A DNA stretch of 64,000 bases from Actinomadura sp. CNU-125 (GTDB lineage Bacteria > Actinomycetota > Actinomycetes > Streptosporangiales > Streptosporangiaceae). How positions within the stretch are numbered: position 1 is the first letter of the stretch; every line of letters begins with the position of its first letter. Below, piece by piece: positions 18,166 through 26,157 of this stretch. The stretch is from assembly GCF_001942465.1 (NCBI RefSeq), contig NZ_MKJY01000222.1:102785-166784 (forward strand), given 5' to 3'. A model generated the notes under the pieces. It searched no databases. It saw only the letters and a program-made list of their open reading frames with translations, and was not told where the DNA came from. A program made the translations under genes and the position numbers.

Positions 18166-19113
18166 ATGGGGCTCACTGTATTCGGGTGCAGCCGGGACGA
18201 AGCCGTGGTGTTCCGGCGGATGGGAACGCGGCTCGGGGTATCGCCGACCATCGTCGAGGCGGCCGTCTGCGAAGACAATGCCGATCTGGCACGTGGCAGC
18301 CGATGCGTCAGTGTGAGCCACAAGACTCAGGTCACCGACTCCGCACTTCTGGCTCTTAGCAGAGTCGGCGTGGAGTACATCTCCACTAGAAGCGTCGGTT
18401 ATGACCACATCGACTTGGGATATGCGGGGCGCGTCGGTATTGCCGTGGGCAATGTCGCCTACTCGCCGGACAGCGTGGCCGACTACACGTTGATGTTGAT
18501 GCTGATGGCGGTGCGCCACGCGAAATCCACTGTCCGTCGCACGGACTCTCACGATTACCGGCTGAGTGAGACCCGTGGCAAGGAACTGCGCGACCTGACC
18601 GTCGGCGTGGTCGGGACGGGACGCATCGGCACGGCGGTCATCGACCGTCTGCAGGGCTTCGGCTGCCGCGTGCTCGCCCACGACAGGCGGTCTCGGGCGT
18701 CCGTTGCGCTCGACGAACTGGTGGAGCGGAGCGACATCGTCACGCTCCATACGCCGCTCACCGCGGACACCGAGCATCTCCTCGACCGCCGACGCATCGA
18801 GCGGTTGAAGGTCGGCGCGTACGTCGTCAACACGGGTCGCGGACCGCTGCTCGATACCGAGGCCCTTCTGTCCGCGCTGGAGAGCGGCAGGTTGGGGGGC
18901 GCCGCTTTGGACGTCCTCGAAGGCGAGGAAGGGATCTTCTACGCCGACTGCCGAGGCAGGCGAATCGAGAACGGGGCTTTGGTGCGGCTTCAGCGGCTGC
19001 CGAATGTGTTCATCAGTCCGCACTCTGCCTACTACACAGAGCACGCCCTGAGCGACACGGTCGAAAACAGTCTCATCAACTGCCTGGACTTCGAGAGCGG
19101 GAGGAAAGCGTGA
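18166..19113 (+). CDS. vanH: D-lactate dehydrogenase VanH
   Basis: 315 residues from ATG 18166 (MGLTVFGCSRDEAVVF); upstream in-frame starts at 18034 and 18106 exist but the chosen one aligns with known VanH. Family landmarks: VSHKTQVTDSALLALSRVGV, the VEYISTRSVGYDHID segment, GNVAYSPDSVADYTLMLM, the NAD-binding VGVVGTGRIG, and SPHSAYYTE with the catalytic His. It reduces pyruvate to D-lactate, supplying the ligase encoded next. The vanA-type ATG overlaps its stop by 4 bp. Gene order H-A-X is that of inducible D-Ala-D-Lac resistance clusters. GC content is visibly lower than in the flanks. Confidence 0.95.
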   Translation: MGLTVFGCSRDEAVVFRRMGTRLGVSPTIVEAAVCEDNADLARGSRCVSVSHKTQVTDSALLALSRVGVEYISTRSVGYDHIDLGYAGRVGIAVGNVAYSPDSVADYTLMLMLMAVRHAKSTVRRTDSHDYRLSETRGKELRDLTVGVVGTGRIGTAVIDRLQGFGCRVLAHDRRSRASVALDELVERSDIVTLHTPLTADTEHLLDRRRIERLKVGAYVVNTGRGPLLDTEALLSALESGRLGGAALDVLEGEEGIFYADCRGRRIENGALVRLQRLPNVFISPHSAYYTEHALSDTVENSLINCLDFESGRKA

Positions 19114-20147
19114 GCAGGTTGAAGGTCGGGGTCGTCTTCGGTGGCGCTTCCGAGGAACATGCTGTTTCCATGAAGTCGGCGCGAGAAGTCGCGAAGAATC
19201 TCGACTCCGAGAAGTATGAAGTCTTTTGGATCGGCATCACGGCCGACGGCGACTGGAAGCTGTGCGAGGGACCGGACGCCGGTTGGGAGAACGGCGCCCG
19301 TCCGGTGACGCTGTCACCTGACAGAAGCGTGCACGGCCTGCTGGTCATGGGGCGGGACGGCTACGAGACCGTGCGCCTCGACGTGGTGTTGCCCGTACTT
19401 CACGGCAAGCTCGGCGAGGACGGTGCGATCCAGGGCTTGTTGGAGCTGTCCGGCATCCCCTACGTCGGCTGCGACGTGCAGAGTTCGGTCGTGTGCATGG
19501 ACAAGTCCCTGGCCTACACCGTCGCGAGGAGCGCGGGAATCGGCACACCGAACTTCTGGGTCGTCGCAGGGAACGAGAAGGTCGATCCCGGCTCTCTTTC
19601 CTGGCCCGTCTTCGTGAAGCCGGCGCGTTCGGGGTCGTCCTTCGGCGTCACCAAAGTCAGCCGGGAAAGCGAGTTGTCGAGCGCGCTGAGCGTGGCGCGG
19701 GAGTACGACTCGAAGGTTCTGATCGAAGAGGCGGTCGCCGGTAGCGAGATCGGCTGTGCGGTTCTTGAGGGGTCGTCCGGCTTGATCGTGGGCGAAGTGG
19801 ACCGGGTCGACCTCTCGCACGGGTTCTTCCGGATCCACCAGGAGGACTCGCCTGAGACCGGGTCGGAGAACTCCACGTTCATCGTTCCTGCCGACATCTC
19901 CGATGAAGCGCGCCTGCTCGTACGAGGAACCGCCGAGGTCATTTACCGGGCCCTGGGCTGCAAGGGGCTTGCTCGGGTCGACATGTTCCTGACTGAGGAC
20001 GGGCGGGTCGTTCTCAACGAGGTCAACACGATGCCCGGGATGACGTCGTACAGCCGGTACCCGCGGATGATGGCCGCCGCGGGGTTGCCGCTCTGCGATG
20101 TGATCGACCGGCTCGTGTCGACGGCACTGCACGGGAAGAGCCGATGA
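19110..20147 (+). CDS. D-alanine--D-lactate ligase (VanA/VanB type)
   Basis: 345 residues with the ATP-grasp ligase fold: VVFGGASEEHAVSMKSA, LHGKLGEDGAIQG, PVFVKPARSGSSFGV, LARVDMF and VLNEVNTMPGMTSYSRYPR. The omega-loop reads LSHGFFRIHQ, as in VanA-type depsipeptide ligases, where D-Ala-D-Ala ligases have a Lys/Tyr pair; this supports D-lactate as second substrate. The product D-Ala-D-Lac enters UDP-MurNAc-pentadepsipeptide and lowers glycopeptide binding. It overlaps vanH and vanX by 4 bp each, so the three are one translationally coupled unit. Confidence 0.95.
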   Translation: MSRLKVGVVFGGASEEHAVSMKSAREVAKNLDSEKYEVFWIGITADGDWKLCEGPDAGWENGARPVTLSPDRSVHGLLVMGRDGYETVRLDVVLPVLHGKLGEDGAIQGLLELSGIPYVGCDVQSSVVCMDKSLAYTVARSAGIGTPNFWVVAGNEKVDPGSLSWPVFVKPARSGSSFGVTKVSRESELSSALSVAREYDSKVLIEEAVAGSEIGCAVLEGSSGLIVGEVDRVDLSHGFFRIHQEDSPETGSENSTFIVPADISDEARLLVRGTAEVIYRALGCKGLARVDMFLTEDGRVVLNEVNTMPGMTSYSRYPRMMAAAGLPLCDVIDRLVSTALHGKSR

Positions 20148-20751
20148 ACGACGACTTCGTCTACATCGATGAGTGGGTGCCCGGCATTCGGTGGGACGCC
20201 AAGTACGCGACCTGGGACAACTTCACCGGCAAACCGGTAGATGGGTACCTCGCGAATCGCGTCGTCGGCACCAGGTCGCTGTGCGCGGCCCTGAGGCAGG
20301 CACGGGAGAAGGCGGCCGCCATCGGCTTCGGGCTGCTTCTCTGGGACGGCTATCGCCCCCAACGCGCCGTCGACTGCTTCCTTCGGTGGTCCGAGCTGCC
20401 GGAGGACGGCCGGACGAAGCCGCGGCACTACCCGAACATCGGCCGGGCCGAGATGCTCAAGGAGGGGTATGTGGCCGCACGGTCGGGCCACAGCAGAGGC
20501 GGCGCCGTCGACCTGACGCTTTATCACCTTTCCACCGGTGAACTCGCTCCCATGGGCGGCGACCACGATCTCATGGATCCCGTTTCACATCATGGAGCTC
20601 CAGAAATCGCGCCGATCGAGGCTGAGAACCGTGAGCGTCTCCGTTTCGTCATGGAGGGCAGTGGATTTGATCGGTACGACTGCGAGTGGTGGCACTACAC
20701 GCTCCGACACGAGCTCATCCAGATGACTACTTCGATTTCCCCATCACGTGA
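20144..20751 (+). CDS. vanX: D-Ala-D-Ala dipeptidase VanX, C-terminal frameshift
   Basis: The sequence WDAKYATWDNFTGKPVDGYL, LLLWDGYRPQRAVDCF (Arg), the zinc ligands in SGHSRGGAVDLTLY (His, Asp) and EWWHYTLR (Glu, His) define VanX, a zinc D,D-dipeptidase that destroys D-Ala-D-Ala. Length to the TGA at 20749-20751 is 608, 2 modulo 3: restoring one base near 20713 gives the normal end HPDDYFDFPIT. As written, the frame instead runs into the next gene and would fuse VanX to a C39-like domain (416 residues). The catalytic core is upstream of the break, so activity should survive either way. Confidence 0.9.
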
Positions 20752-21394
20752 TCGGAGTCTTCGCTGCGTCTCGCAGTGGGGACGCTTGGAGCGGAACGAC
20801 GAAGTCGTCATGCGGCGTACCGGGGAATCGGGGCTGGAGCTCTTCTTGCCTCGGACCGATTCGACGATACTGCACGACTGGGCGTCTGATGGATACCGCT
20901 CGCGCGAGGAGTACCTGTTCTGGTCCCGCAAGGTCTGCGGTTTGGCGTGCCTGCAGTCGCTGCTGCATGGCTGGACCGGCGTCCGGTTGTCGATGGGAGA
21001 ACTTCTCGCGCAAGCTCTTGAGGAGGGCTGTTATGTGGTGGAGCCCTCGGGGAAGGTCTTGGGGCTCATCTACAGGCCGTTCATGGAGTGGGTCGAGTCA
21101 CGGTTCGGATTCGAGTGCCGGATCGTTGAGCGCACGCCGATTCATGCATCTGCCCGAGAAGTGCGTCCGGGGCAGGTTTTGATCGCTTCGGTGTCGCCCG
21201 AGATCCGCGATCCCGACATCGAAGATCCGCTGCGTGGCGGGCATCTTGTGCTGGTCTACGGGGTCGACGGCGGGGTGGTTCGGTTCCATAATCCGTCGGG
21301 TTACTCCCACAATTCGGACTCCGCATCGCTGCCCATGCGGGTGTTCGAGCGGTTTCATGCGGGTCGAGGGATCTTGATCGGCGGGGCTTCGTGA
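20723..21394 (+). CDS. C39/papain-like cysteine peptidase-fold protein in the van operon
   Basis: 223 residues from ATG 20723, which overlaps the end of vanX by 29 bp. A Cys in KVCGLACLQSLLHGW resembles the CGPAC nucleophile motif of peptidase C39-like proteins, GGHLVLVYGVDGG supplies the His strand and RFHNPSGYSHN a candidate third polar residue. No signal peptide or membrane segment is visible, so it is probably cytoplasmic. Homology is judged from motif order only. Its place as fourth gene of vanHAX suggests a role in cell-wall precursor or peptide processing; I know of no standard van gene with this fold. The 10-bp gap to vanS is convergent. Confidence 0.6.
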   Translation: MTTSISPSRDRSLRCVSQWGRLERNDEVVMRRTGESGLELFLPRTDSTILHDWASDGYRSREEYLFWSRKVCGLACLQSLLHGWTGVRLSMGELLAQALEEGCYVVEPSGKVLGLIYRPFMEWVESRFGFECRIVERTPIHASAREVRPGQVLIASVSPEIRDPDIEDPLRGGHLVLVYGVDGGVVRFHNPSGYSHNSDSASLPMRVFERFHAGRGILIGGAS

Positions 21395-21403
21395 TGTCGG
21401 GCG

Positions 21404-22489
21404 TCAAGCGGCGGGTAGCCGCACCGCGACGCGGAGCCCGCCGGAAGCCCGGGGGGTGAGCGTGAGGGTGCCGTCGTGCGCCTGCGTGATGCTCTTGACG
21501 ATCGCCAAGCCGAGGCCCACGCCGACGTCGTCATGGCGGATGCGTGCGGTGCCGCGCTGGAAGGGCTCGGTGAGAGTCGCGACCAACTGGGGGCTCAACT
21601 GGTCGCCGGTGTTCTCGACCGTGAGCATCGCGGACTCGGGGCCCGCGGCGGTACTGATCCGCACGCTGCCGTGCTCGGCGAGGTTGTGGACGATCGCGTT
21701 GCGCAGGAGGTTCGTCGTCAACTGCAGCAGGAGTGCGTGCGAGCCGACGGTGGGGGCGACGTCCCCGGAGATCTCGATGGTGACGTCATGCTTCTCGGCG
21801 AACGGGAGCAGCGTTTCGGTGGCTTCTTCCGCGATGAGGGACAGATCGACGTCTTCTCGGGCGAAGGATCGCTGGTCGGTGCGGCTGAGCAGCAGCAGCG
21901 CTTCGGTGAGTTCGATCGCCCGGGAGTTGACGGCGCGGAGACGGTCGTCGAGTTCGCCGCCGTCGCGGTTCGGGTCGTCGCGGGCGACGTCGAGAAGGGT
22001 CTGCGTGATCGCCAGCGGGGTGCGCAGTTCGTGGGAGGCGTTGGCGGCGAACCTTCGCTGCTCGGCGTCGTGTGCTTCGAGCCGGGCGAGCATCGCGTCG
22101 AAGGCGTCGGCGAGTTCGCGGAACTCGTCGTGACGGCCGTCCAGCTCGATCCGGTACGAGAGCGAACCGCCCGCGACCTTGCGAGCGGCGTTGGTGATGC
22201 GCGTCAGCGGGGCGAGCATCCGGCCCGCGAGGACCCACCCGCCCACCAGACCCACCACCAGCAGGAACGCGAACATGGTGATGACCGCCGGGCTGAAAAC
22301 GGCCGGGCCGAAGTTGCTGGGATCGAGGATGAGCCGGAAGTCCTCGATGCTGGGAATGTAGAGCCGCGACCGCCTTCTCAGAAGAAAGAACCATACGACC
22401 CCGGTGAGCAGGACACCGGCGAGCATGAGGAAGCCGGCGTAACTGAGGGTGAGCTTGACTCGGACGCTCAGCCCCGGTCGCCTATCCAC
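21404..22489 (-). CDS. vanS: sensor histidine kinase VanS
   Basis: 361 residues from GTG 22487-22489. Two transmembrane helices (about 10-35 and 62-85) enclose a short extracellular loop, then HAMP, the phospho-His motif FAANASHELRTPLAI, N-box TTNLLRNAIVHN and G-box GVGLGLAIVKS. Long stretches (for example DEFRELADAFDAMLARLEAH) agree with my memory of Streptomyces coelicolor VanS, whose sensor loop detects vancomycin. The start overlaps the vanR stop by 8 bp. The loop sequence between the helices differs from the Streptomyces one and would determine the inducer range. Confidence 0.93.
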   Translation of the reverse strand: MDRRPGLSVRVKLTLSYAGFLMLAGVLLTGVVWFFLLRRRSRLYIPSIEDFRLILDPSNFGPAVFSPAVITMFAFLLVVGLVGGWVLAGRMLAPLTRITNAARKVAGGSLSYRIELDGRHDEFRELADAFDAMLARLEAHDAEQRRFAANASHELRTPLAITQTLLDVARDDPNRDGGELDDRLRAVNSRAIELTEALLLLSRTDQRSFAREDVDLSLIAEEATETLLPFAEKHDVTIEISGDVAPTVGSHALLLQLTTNLLRNAIVHNLAEHGSVRISTAAGPESAMLTVENTGDQLSPQLVATLTEPFQRGTARIRHDDVGVGLGLAIVKSITQAHDGTLTLTPRASGGLRVAVRLPAA

Positions 22490-23177
22490 CGCCCGCTCCC
22501 CGGTCGCCCGTGGTCGATTCGGCGTCGATGCGGTACCCGACGCCGGGCACCGTGGCGATCAGCCAGGGTTCGCCGAGCCGCTTCCGCAGGGCGGAGACCG
22601 TGATGCGCACCGCGTTCGTGAACGGGTCGGTGTTCTCGTCCCACGCCCGTTCCAGCAGTTCCTCGGCGCTGACGACACCGCCTTCGGCGGCGACCAGGAC
22701 TTCGAGCACGGCGAACTGCTTCCTGGTCAGCGCGACGTACCGGCCGTCCCGGTAGACCTCGCGGCGGAACGGGTCCAGCCGCAGACCGGCGATCTCCCGC
22801 ACCGGCGGCCTGTGGTGCGCGCGTCTGCGGTCGAGCGCGCGGAGCCGGAGCACGAGTTCGCGCAGGTCGAACGGCTTGGTGAGGTAGTCGTCCGCGCCGA
22901 GCTCGAAGCCGGACGCCTTGTCGTCCAGCCGGTCGGCGGCGGTGAGCATCAGGACGGGCATGCCGCTGCCGGACGCGACGATGTGCGCGGCGATCTCGTC
23001 GCCGGACGGTCCGGGGACGTCGCGATCGAGGACCGCGATGTCGTAGGCGTTGACGCCCAGCAACTCCAGGGCGGTGTCGCCGTCGGTGGCGATGTCGGCC
23101 GCGATCGCTTCCAGGCGCAGCCCGTCGCGGATGGCCTCCGCCATAAGGATCTCGTCTTCGACCACCAGCACACGCAT
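22482..23177 (-). CDS. vanR: response regulator VanR (OmpR/PhoB type)
   Basis: 231 residues from ATG 23175-23177. The receiver has the acidic pair VVEDE, the phospho-acceptor in AVLDRDVPGPSGD and the Lys in YLTKPFDLRE; the C-terminal winged helix includes VALTRKQFAVLEVLVAAEGG and NAVRITVSALRKRLGEPW. The wording is close to Streptomyces VanR. It activates vanHAX and its own promoter on phosphorylation by VanS. A promoter with TTGACG and TATCTG lies 22-51 bp upstream. The longer ORF to 23297 has no family support. Confidence 0.94.
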   Translation of the reverse strand: MRVLVVEDEILMAEAIRDGLRLEAIAADIATDGDTALELLGVNAYDIAVLDRDVPGPSGDEIAAHIVASGSGMPVLMLTAADRLDDKASGFELGADDYLTKPFDLRELVLRLRALDRRRAHHRPPVREIAGLRLDPFRREVYRDGRYVALTRKQFAVLEVLVAAEGGVVSAEELLERAWDENTDPFTNAVRITVSALRKRLGEPWLIATVPGVGYRIDAESTTGDRGAGGG

Positions 23178-23198
23178 GCCGTCGATGGTAGGAGCCGA

Positions 23199-23228
23199 CA
23201 GATATCGCCGGCGTATGGAAAACGTCAA
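23199..23228 (-). promoter_or_regulatory. vanRS promoter
   Basis: Read on the minus strand: -35 TTGACG (23223-23228), an 18-nt spacer, -10 TATCTG (23199-23204), 21 bp before the vanR ATG. The spacer contains CATACGCCGGC; a related CATACGCGCCGGC occurs at 18067-18079, about 90 bp before vanH, in the same orientation relative to the gene. This may be part of a VanR site. Confidence 0.5.
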
Positions 23229-23257
23229 CGGGCGGCGGCGCGCGGTGCGGGCGCCGA

Positions 23258-23278
23258 AGGATGATAATCTTTCATCCT
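23258..23278. promoter_or_regulatory. inverted repeat upstream of the 2OG-oxygenase pair
   Basis: AGGATGA-TAATCTT-TCATCCT is a perfect 7-bp inverted repeat with a 7-nt spacer; the spacer contains a -10-like TAATCT. It lies 22 bp before the ATG at 23301 (or 100 bp before 23379) and could be an operator or a leader hairpin. Confidence 0.4.
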
Positions 23279-23300
23279 CTACCGTCCGGAAGTTCATGGT

Positions 23301-24596
23301 ATGGGCTGCGCGGACCGGCAGGCATCTCGTTGGCTCTGTGGGTTCGTGTCTCAGGGTGCGAATGGCAGGTACGGGCCGATGTACACGGCTGAACCGACAG
23401 AAGCCCGCATCGATGATGCGAGCAATATTTTGGTCGCCCCTTCGTCGCTGCGAAATGATGACTCGATCAAGGATTTCTTCGGGTTGGTGATCGCGCCGGA
23501 GGACTTCGCTTCTGGCGTGACTGATCTCGCACAGAAGACCGTATATCTGTGTGGGGACGTATCCGAGATCAGCCGTCGTCGGCTGCAGGCGGCGGCCCGG
23601 GTGTTCGTCATCCGGGAGCTGTCACACGGTTACCGCGAGGACGCCGATGAACCCTGGTCCCTCGTGGGCCTTGGCCGAGTTCCCGTCCGGGTGCACGGCG
23701 CCGGTGTTTACTACCGTCGCTTCTTCGATCTCGACGCCGATTATTTTGGACGGATCCGTGCGGAGCACGCGTTCCAGTCCTTGACGGAGTCCACCAAGCC
23801 CGGGACGGCCCATCGCAGCGGAATCTATCTGACGCCCGTCACGCGAGACGGTGACGCCCTGCATTTCCGGCTGCTCCGCTGCTCCACGAATCTCTCGGGG
23901 CCGACCGAAAGCTTCCGGCCGACCGACACGCGTATCGTCGAGGCTCTGAACCGCGAGGCCGCCACGGTCTTCCGCAATCAGGCGCCGCTGAATCACGTCC
24001 TTGCTCAGACCTACCACAACACGCCTGCGACGTCCGAGCGCAAGCAGTCGAAGGCCAAGATCTCGGCTCATGCCGACAAGACCAAGGACATGCCCTTCAA
24101 CGGCATCATGGCCTTCTGTACCTTCTATGACGGGCTCGACAGGCTGAATCCCTTGGCGGAAGACGCCTTCGATTACGGTGTGAAAAGTACCAGCGGGCTG
24201 ACCAGGCTTCAATTTCGTCTCAAAGAGCCGACCGAGAGCCTGCTCCCTGCCCAGTTCGCTTTGACTCTCTATCCCGGCTCCGTGTTCTTCATGCCGCTGT
24301 CCACCAACCGGTTGTATACGCACGAAGTCCGCCCTTCGACGTTGGACGCCGGGTTGCTTCCGACCCGCCTGGGATACGTGGTGCGCTGTTCGAGCACCGA
24401 GGCCGTGCACCAGAACGGCGAGACGTTCCTCAAGCGGGACGGCGGTCTGGTGAAGATGGGGCCGCCGACCACGGCGGGCATGAATGAGCTGCGCAGGCTG
24501 TATGCCGAGGAGAACAAGACCACGTCGTTCATCGATTACGGCGATGACTTTCTCTTCAGCATGAACACGGGAGACTATGTTGCCCCCCGAGTCTAG
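23301..24596 (+). CDS. AlkB-like 2-oxoglutarate/Fe(II) oxygenase, large partner
   Basis: 431 residues from ATG 23301; ATG 23379 (MYTAEPTEARIDD) would give 405, and neither has a clear ribosome site. No exact family is recognised. The C-terminal half shows the iron and 2OG pattern of AlkB-like dioxygenases: H-x-D in SAHADKTKDM (about residue 257), a distal His in YTHEVRPS (about 340) and RLGYVVRCSS, which parallels the RxNxTxR strand. IMAFCTFYDG and LTLYPGSVFFMPLSTNR fit beta strands of the double-stranded helix. The N-terminal 200 residues are unassigned. It overlaps the next gene, a second 2OG oxygenase, by 20 bp. Base composition is low-GC like vanHAX. Confidence 0.6.
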   Translation: MGCADRQASRWLCGFVSQGANGRYGPMYTAEPTEARIDDASNILVAPSSLRNDDSIKDFFGLVIAPEDFASGVTDLAQKTVYLCGDVSEISRRRLQAAARVFVIRELSHGYREDADEPWSLVGLGRVPVRVHGAGVYYRRFFDLDADYFGRIRAEHAFQSLTESTKPGTAHRSGIYLTPVTRDGDALHFRLLRCSTNLSGPTESFRPTDTRIVEALNREAATVFRNQAPLNHVLAQTYHNTPATSERKQSKAKISAHADKTKDMPFNGIMAFCTFYDGLDRLNPLAEDAFDYGVKSTSGLTRLQFRLKEPTESLLPAQFALTLYPGSVFFMPLSTNRLYTHEVRPSTLDAGLLPTRLGYVVRCSSTEAVHQNGETFLKRDGGLVKMGPPTTAGMNELRRLYAEENKTTSFIDYGDDFLFSMNTGDYVAPRV

Positions 24597-25350
24597 GATC
24601 CCGAACGAGATCCTTTCATACGCTCTTCCGGTTGAGATCGATTTCTTCGCGGAGTTGTCCGCTTCGACTCGTCTGGAGGACGTGGGGAAGGGGCGGCGTG
24701 GTGCCGTGATCACACGGGTCGACGCGGCGGGCGGCGTGCCTCTCGTGCGCACCACCACCCGATACGGCAGCCCGGCGCAGCGATTCGGGGCGGTGCACGA
24801 ACGGCTCGCGCGGGAGATTCGGGAAGGTGCGGCGTTTTCGGTCGGCTTCAATAACGCTCTCGTCGAGAGCTACACGAACGCCTACCGGACCATGGGCAGT
24901 CATTCCGACCAGGCCCTCGATCTGGCCGATGGTTCTTTTGTCGCCGTTTTCTCGTGCTATCGACACCCGGATGCGAATCCGCCGAGGAAGCTGATTTTCG
25001 AGTCGAAGAGCGGCGATGGAAGTAAGTTCGAGATCGCTCTCGCCCACAACAGCGTCGTCGCGTTTTCCGTCGACTTGAATCGACGGCTCAGGCACAAGAT
25101 CGTGCTGGACACGCCCGACCCGACGACGGACGACCGATGGTTGGGCGTCACCTTCCGAACGTCGAAGACCTCCGTTCGGTTTCGCGACGGGCAGGTATAT
25201 CTCCCGGGGGGTGATCGCCTCACGTTGGCCGACGATGAGCAGAGCCGCGAGTTCTACCGGCTACGACGCCGCGAGAACAAGGAAACGGACTTCGTCTATC
25301 CCTCGCTGACGTACACCGTCAGCGAGAGCGACCTGATGCCGCCCGTCTGA
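24577..25350 (+). CDS. AlkB-like 2-oxoglutarate/Fe(II) oxygenase, small partner
   Basis: 257 residues, intact. The core has MGSHSDQALDL (H-x-D near residue 109), SFVAVFSCYRHPD, a substrate-side KLIFESK, LAHNSVVAFSVDLNRR, the distal His in LRHKIVLD (about 173) and RWLGVTFRTSKT (about 187-197), close to the AlkB RxNxTxR signature that binds 2-oxoglutarate. AlkB enzymes oxidatively demethylate nucleic acids, but related enzymes act on tRNA, lipids or small molecules, so the substrate is open. Its start lies inside the preceding oxygenase gene, implying coupled translation and possibly a heteromer. Confidence 0.65.
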   Translation: MLPPESRIPNEILSYALPVEIDFFAELSASTRLEDVGKGRRGAVITRVDAAGGVPLVRTTTRYGSPAQRFGAVHERLAREIREGAAFSVGFNNALVESYTNAYRTMGSHSDQALDLADGSFVAVFSCYRHPDANPPRKLIFESKSGDGSKFEIALAHNSVVAFSVDLNRRLRHKIVLDTPDPTTDDRWLGVTFRTSKTSVRFRDGQVYLPGGDRLTLADDEQSREFYRLRRRENKETDFVYPSLTYTVSESDLMPPV

Positions 25351-25366
25351 CCTCCGGGTCGAACGT

Positions 25367-25400
25367 CGGCACCGGACGGCGCGGTGGCCGCCCGGTGCCG
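25367..25400. terminator. hairpin between convergent genes
   Basis: CGGCACCGG (25367-25375) pairs perfectly with CCGGTGCCG (25392-25400) in the gap between the second oxygenase (ends 25350) and the convergent crotonase (ends 25415). No T-run follows. Confidence 0.5.
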
Positions 25401-25414
25401 GTCGGACGCGGGGC

Positions 25415-26157
25415 CTACGCGCCGGGGGTCGGTCGTCGCCCGAACGCGCTGATCGCCGCGTGCGCCTCGGGGCTCGTGATGACCCGTACCTGGTTGGCGG
25501 CCTCGGCTTCGAGCGCTTCGGCGAAGGTGACCTGCCAGGTCCGGTTCAGCATGCGTTTGGTTCCGGCCAGTGCGGCCGGGGACAGGTCGCGGAGGCGGCC
25601 CGCCAGGTCGGCCACTGCTCGGTCGGGGTCGGCGGCCACCTGTGTGATCAGGCCGGCTTCGAGTGCGGACGGTGCGTCGATGCGATCACCGAGGAGGCAC
25701 AGTTCGCGGGCCCGGCGCTCCCCCACCAGGCGCGGGAGCAGCCAGCTCGCGCCGCTGTCGACCGAGAGGCCGCGGTGGACGAACAGCTGGGCGAAGTAGC
25801 CCTCCTCGGCGGCGACCACGAAGTCGCAGGCCAGCGCGAGGTTCGCGCCGGATCCGGCGGCGACGCCGCCGACCTTGGCGATCGTCGGGATGGGCAGTTC
25901 GCGCATGGCCAGGACGCAGCGGTTGGAGACGGCTATGCGTTCGGGGAGCGAATCGGGATCGTCCAGCAGTCCGGAGACGTCGGAGCCGCCGCAGAATGCC
26001 CGCCCGCCCCGGTGATGATCAGGACGCGTGTGTCGGGGAGGTCCGCGAGGATTTCCTCCAGCGCGCCCCACATGTCGTCGGTCATGGCGTTGCGTTTGGC
26101 GGGACGGTTCAGGGTGATCTCGGTGATCCCGCCGGCGCGGGTGACGTCGACGCTCAT
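25415..26157 (-). CDS. enoyl-CoA hydratase/isomerase family protein, one frameshift
   Basis: The start ATG (26155-26157) gives MSVDVTRAGGITEITLNRPA with KRNAMTDDMWGAL; the frame breaks near 25998 inside the oxyanion region, and IITGAGG joins to AFCGGSDVSGLL. GGVAAGSGANLALACDFVVA supplies the second oxyanion strand. About 247 residues. A Glu or Asp pair expected for hydration is not obvious in VHRGLSVDSGASW, where Asp and Ser occur, so isomerase, hydrolase or hydratase activity cannot be separated. It is the last gene of a minus-strand operon with SDR and thiolase genes, overlapping the SDR stop by 4 bp. Confidence 0.85.

Noticed and set aside
18034..21394. Glycopeptide biosynthetic cluster with self-resistance
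   Set aside because: No NRPS, cross-linking P450, halogenase or glycosyltransferase gene is present anywhere in the window, so the van genes are described as resistance only.
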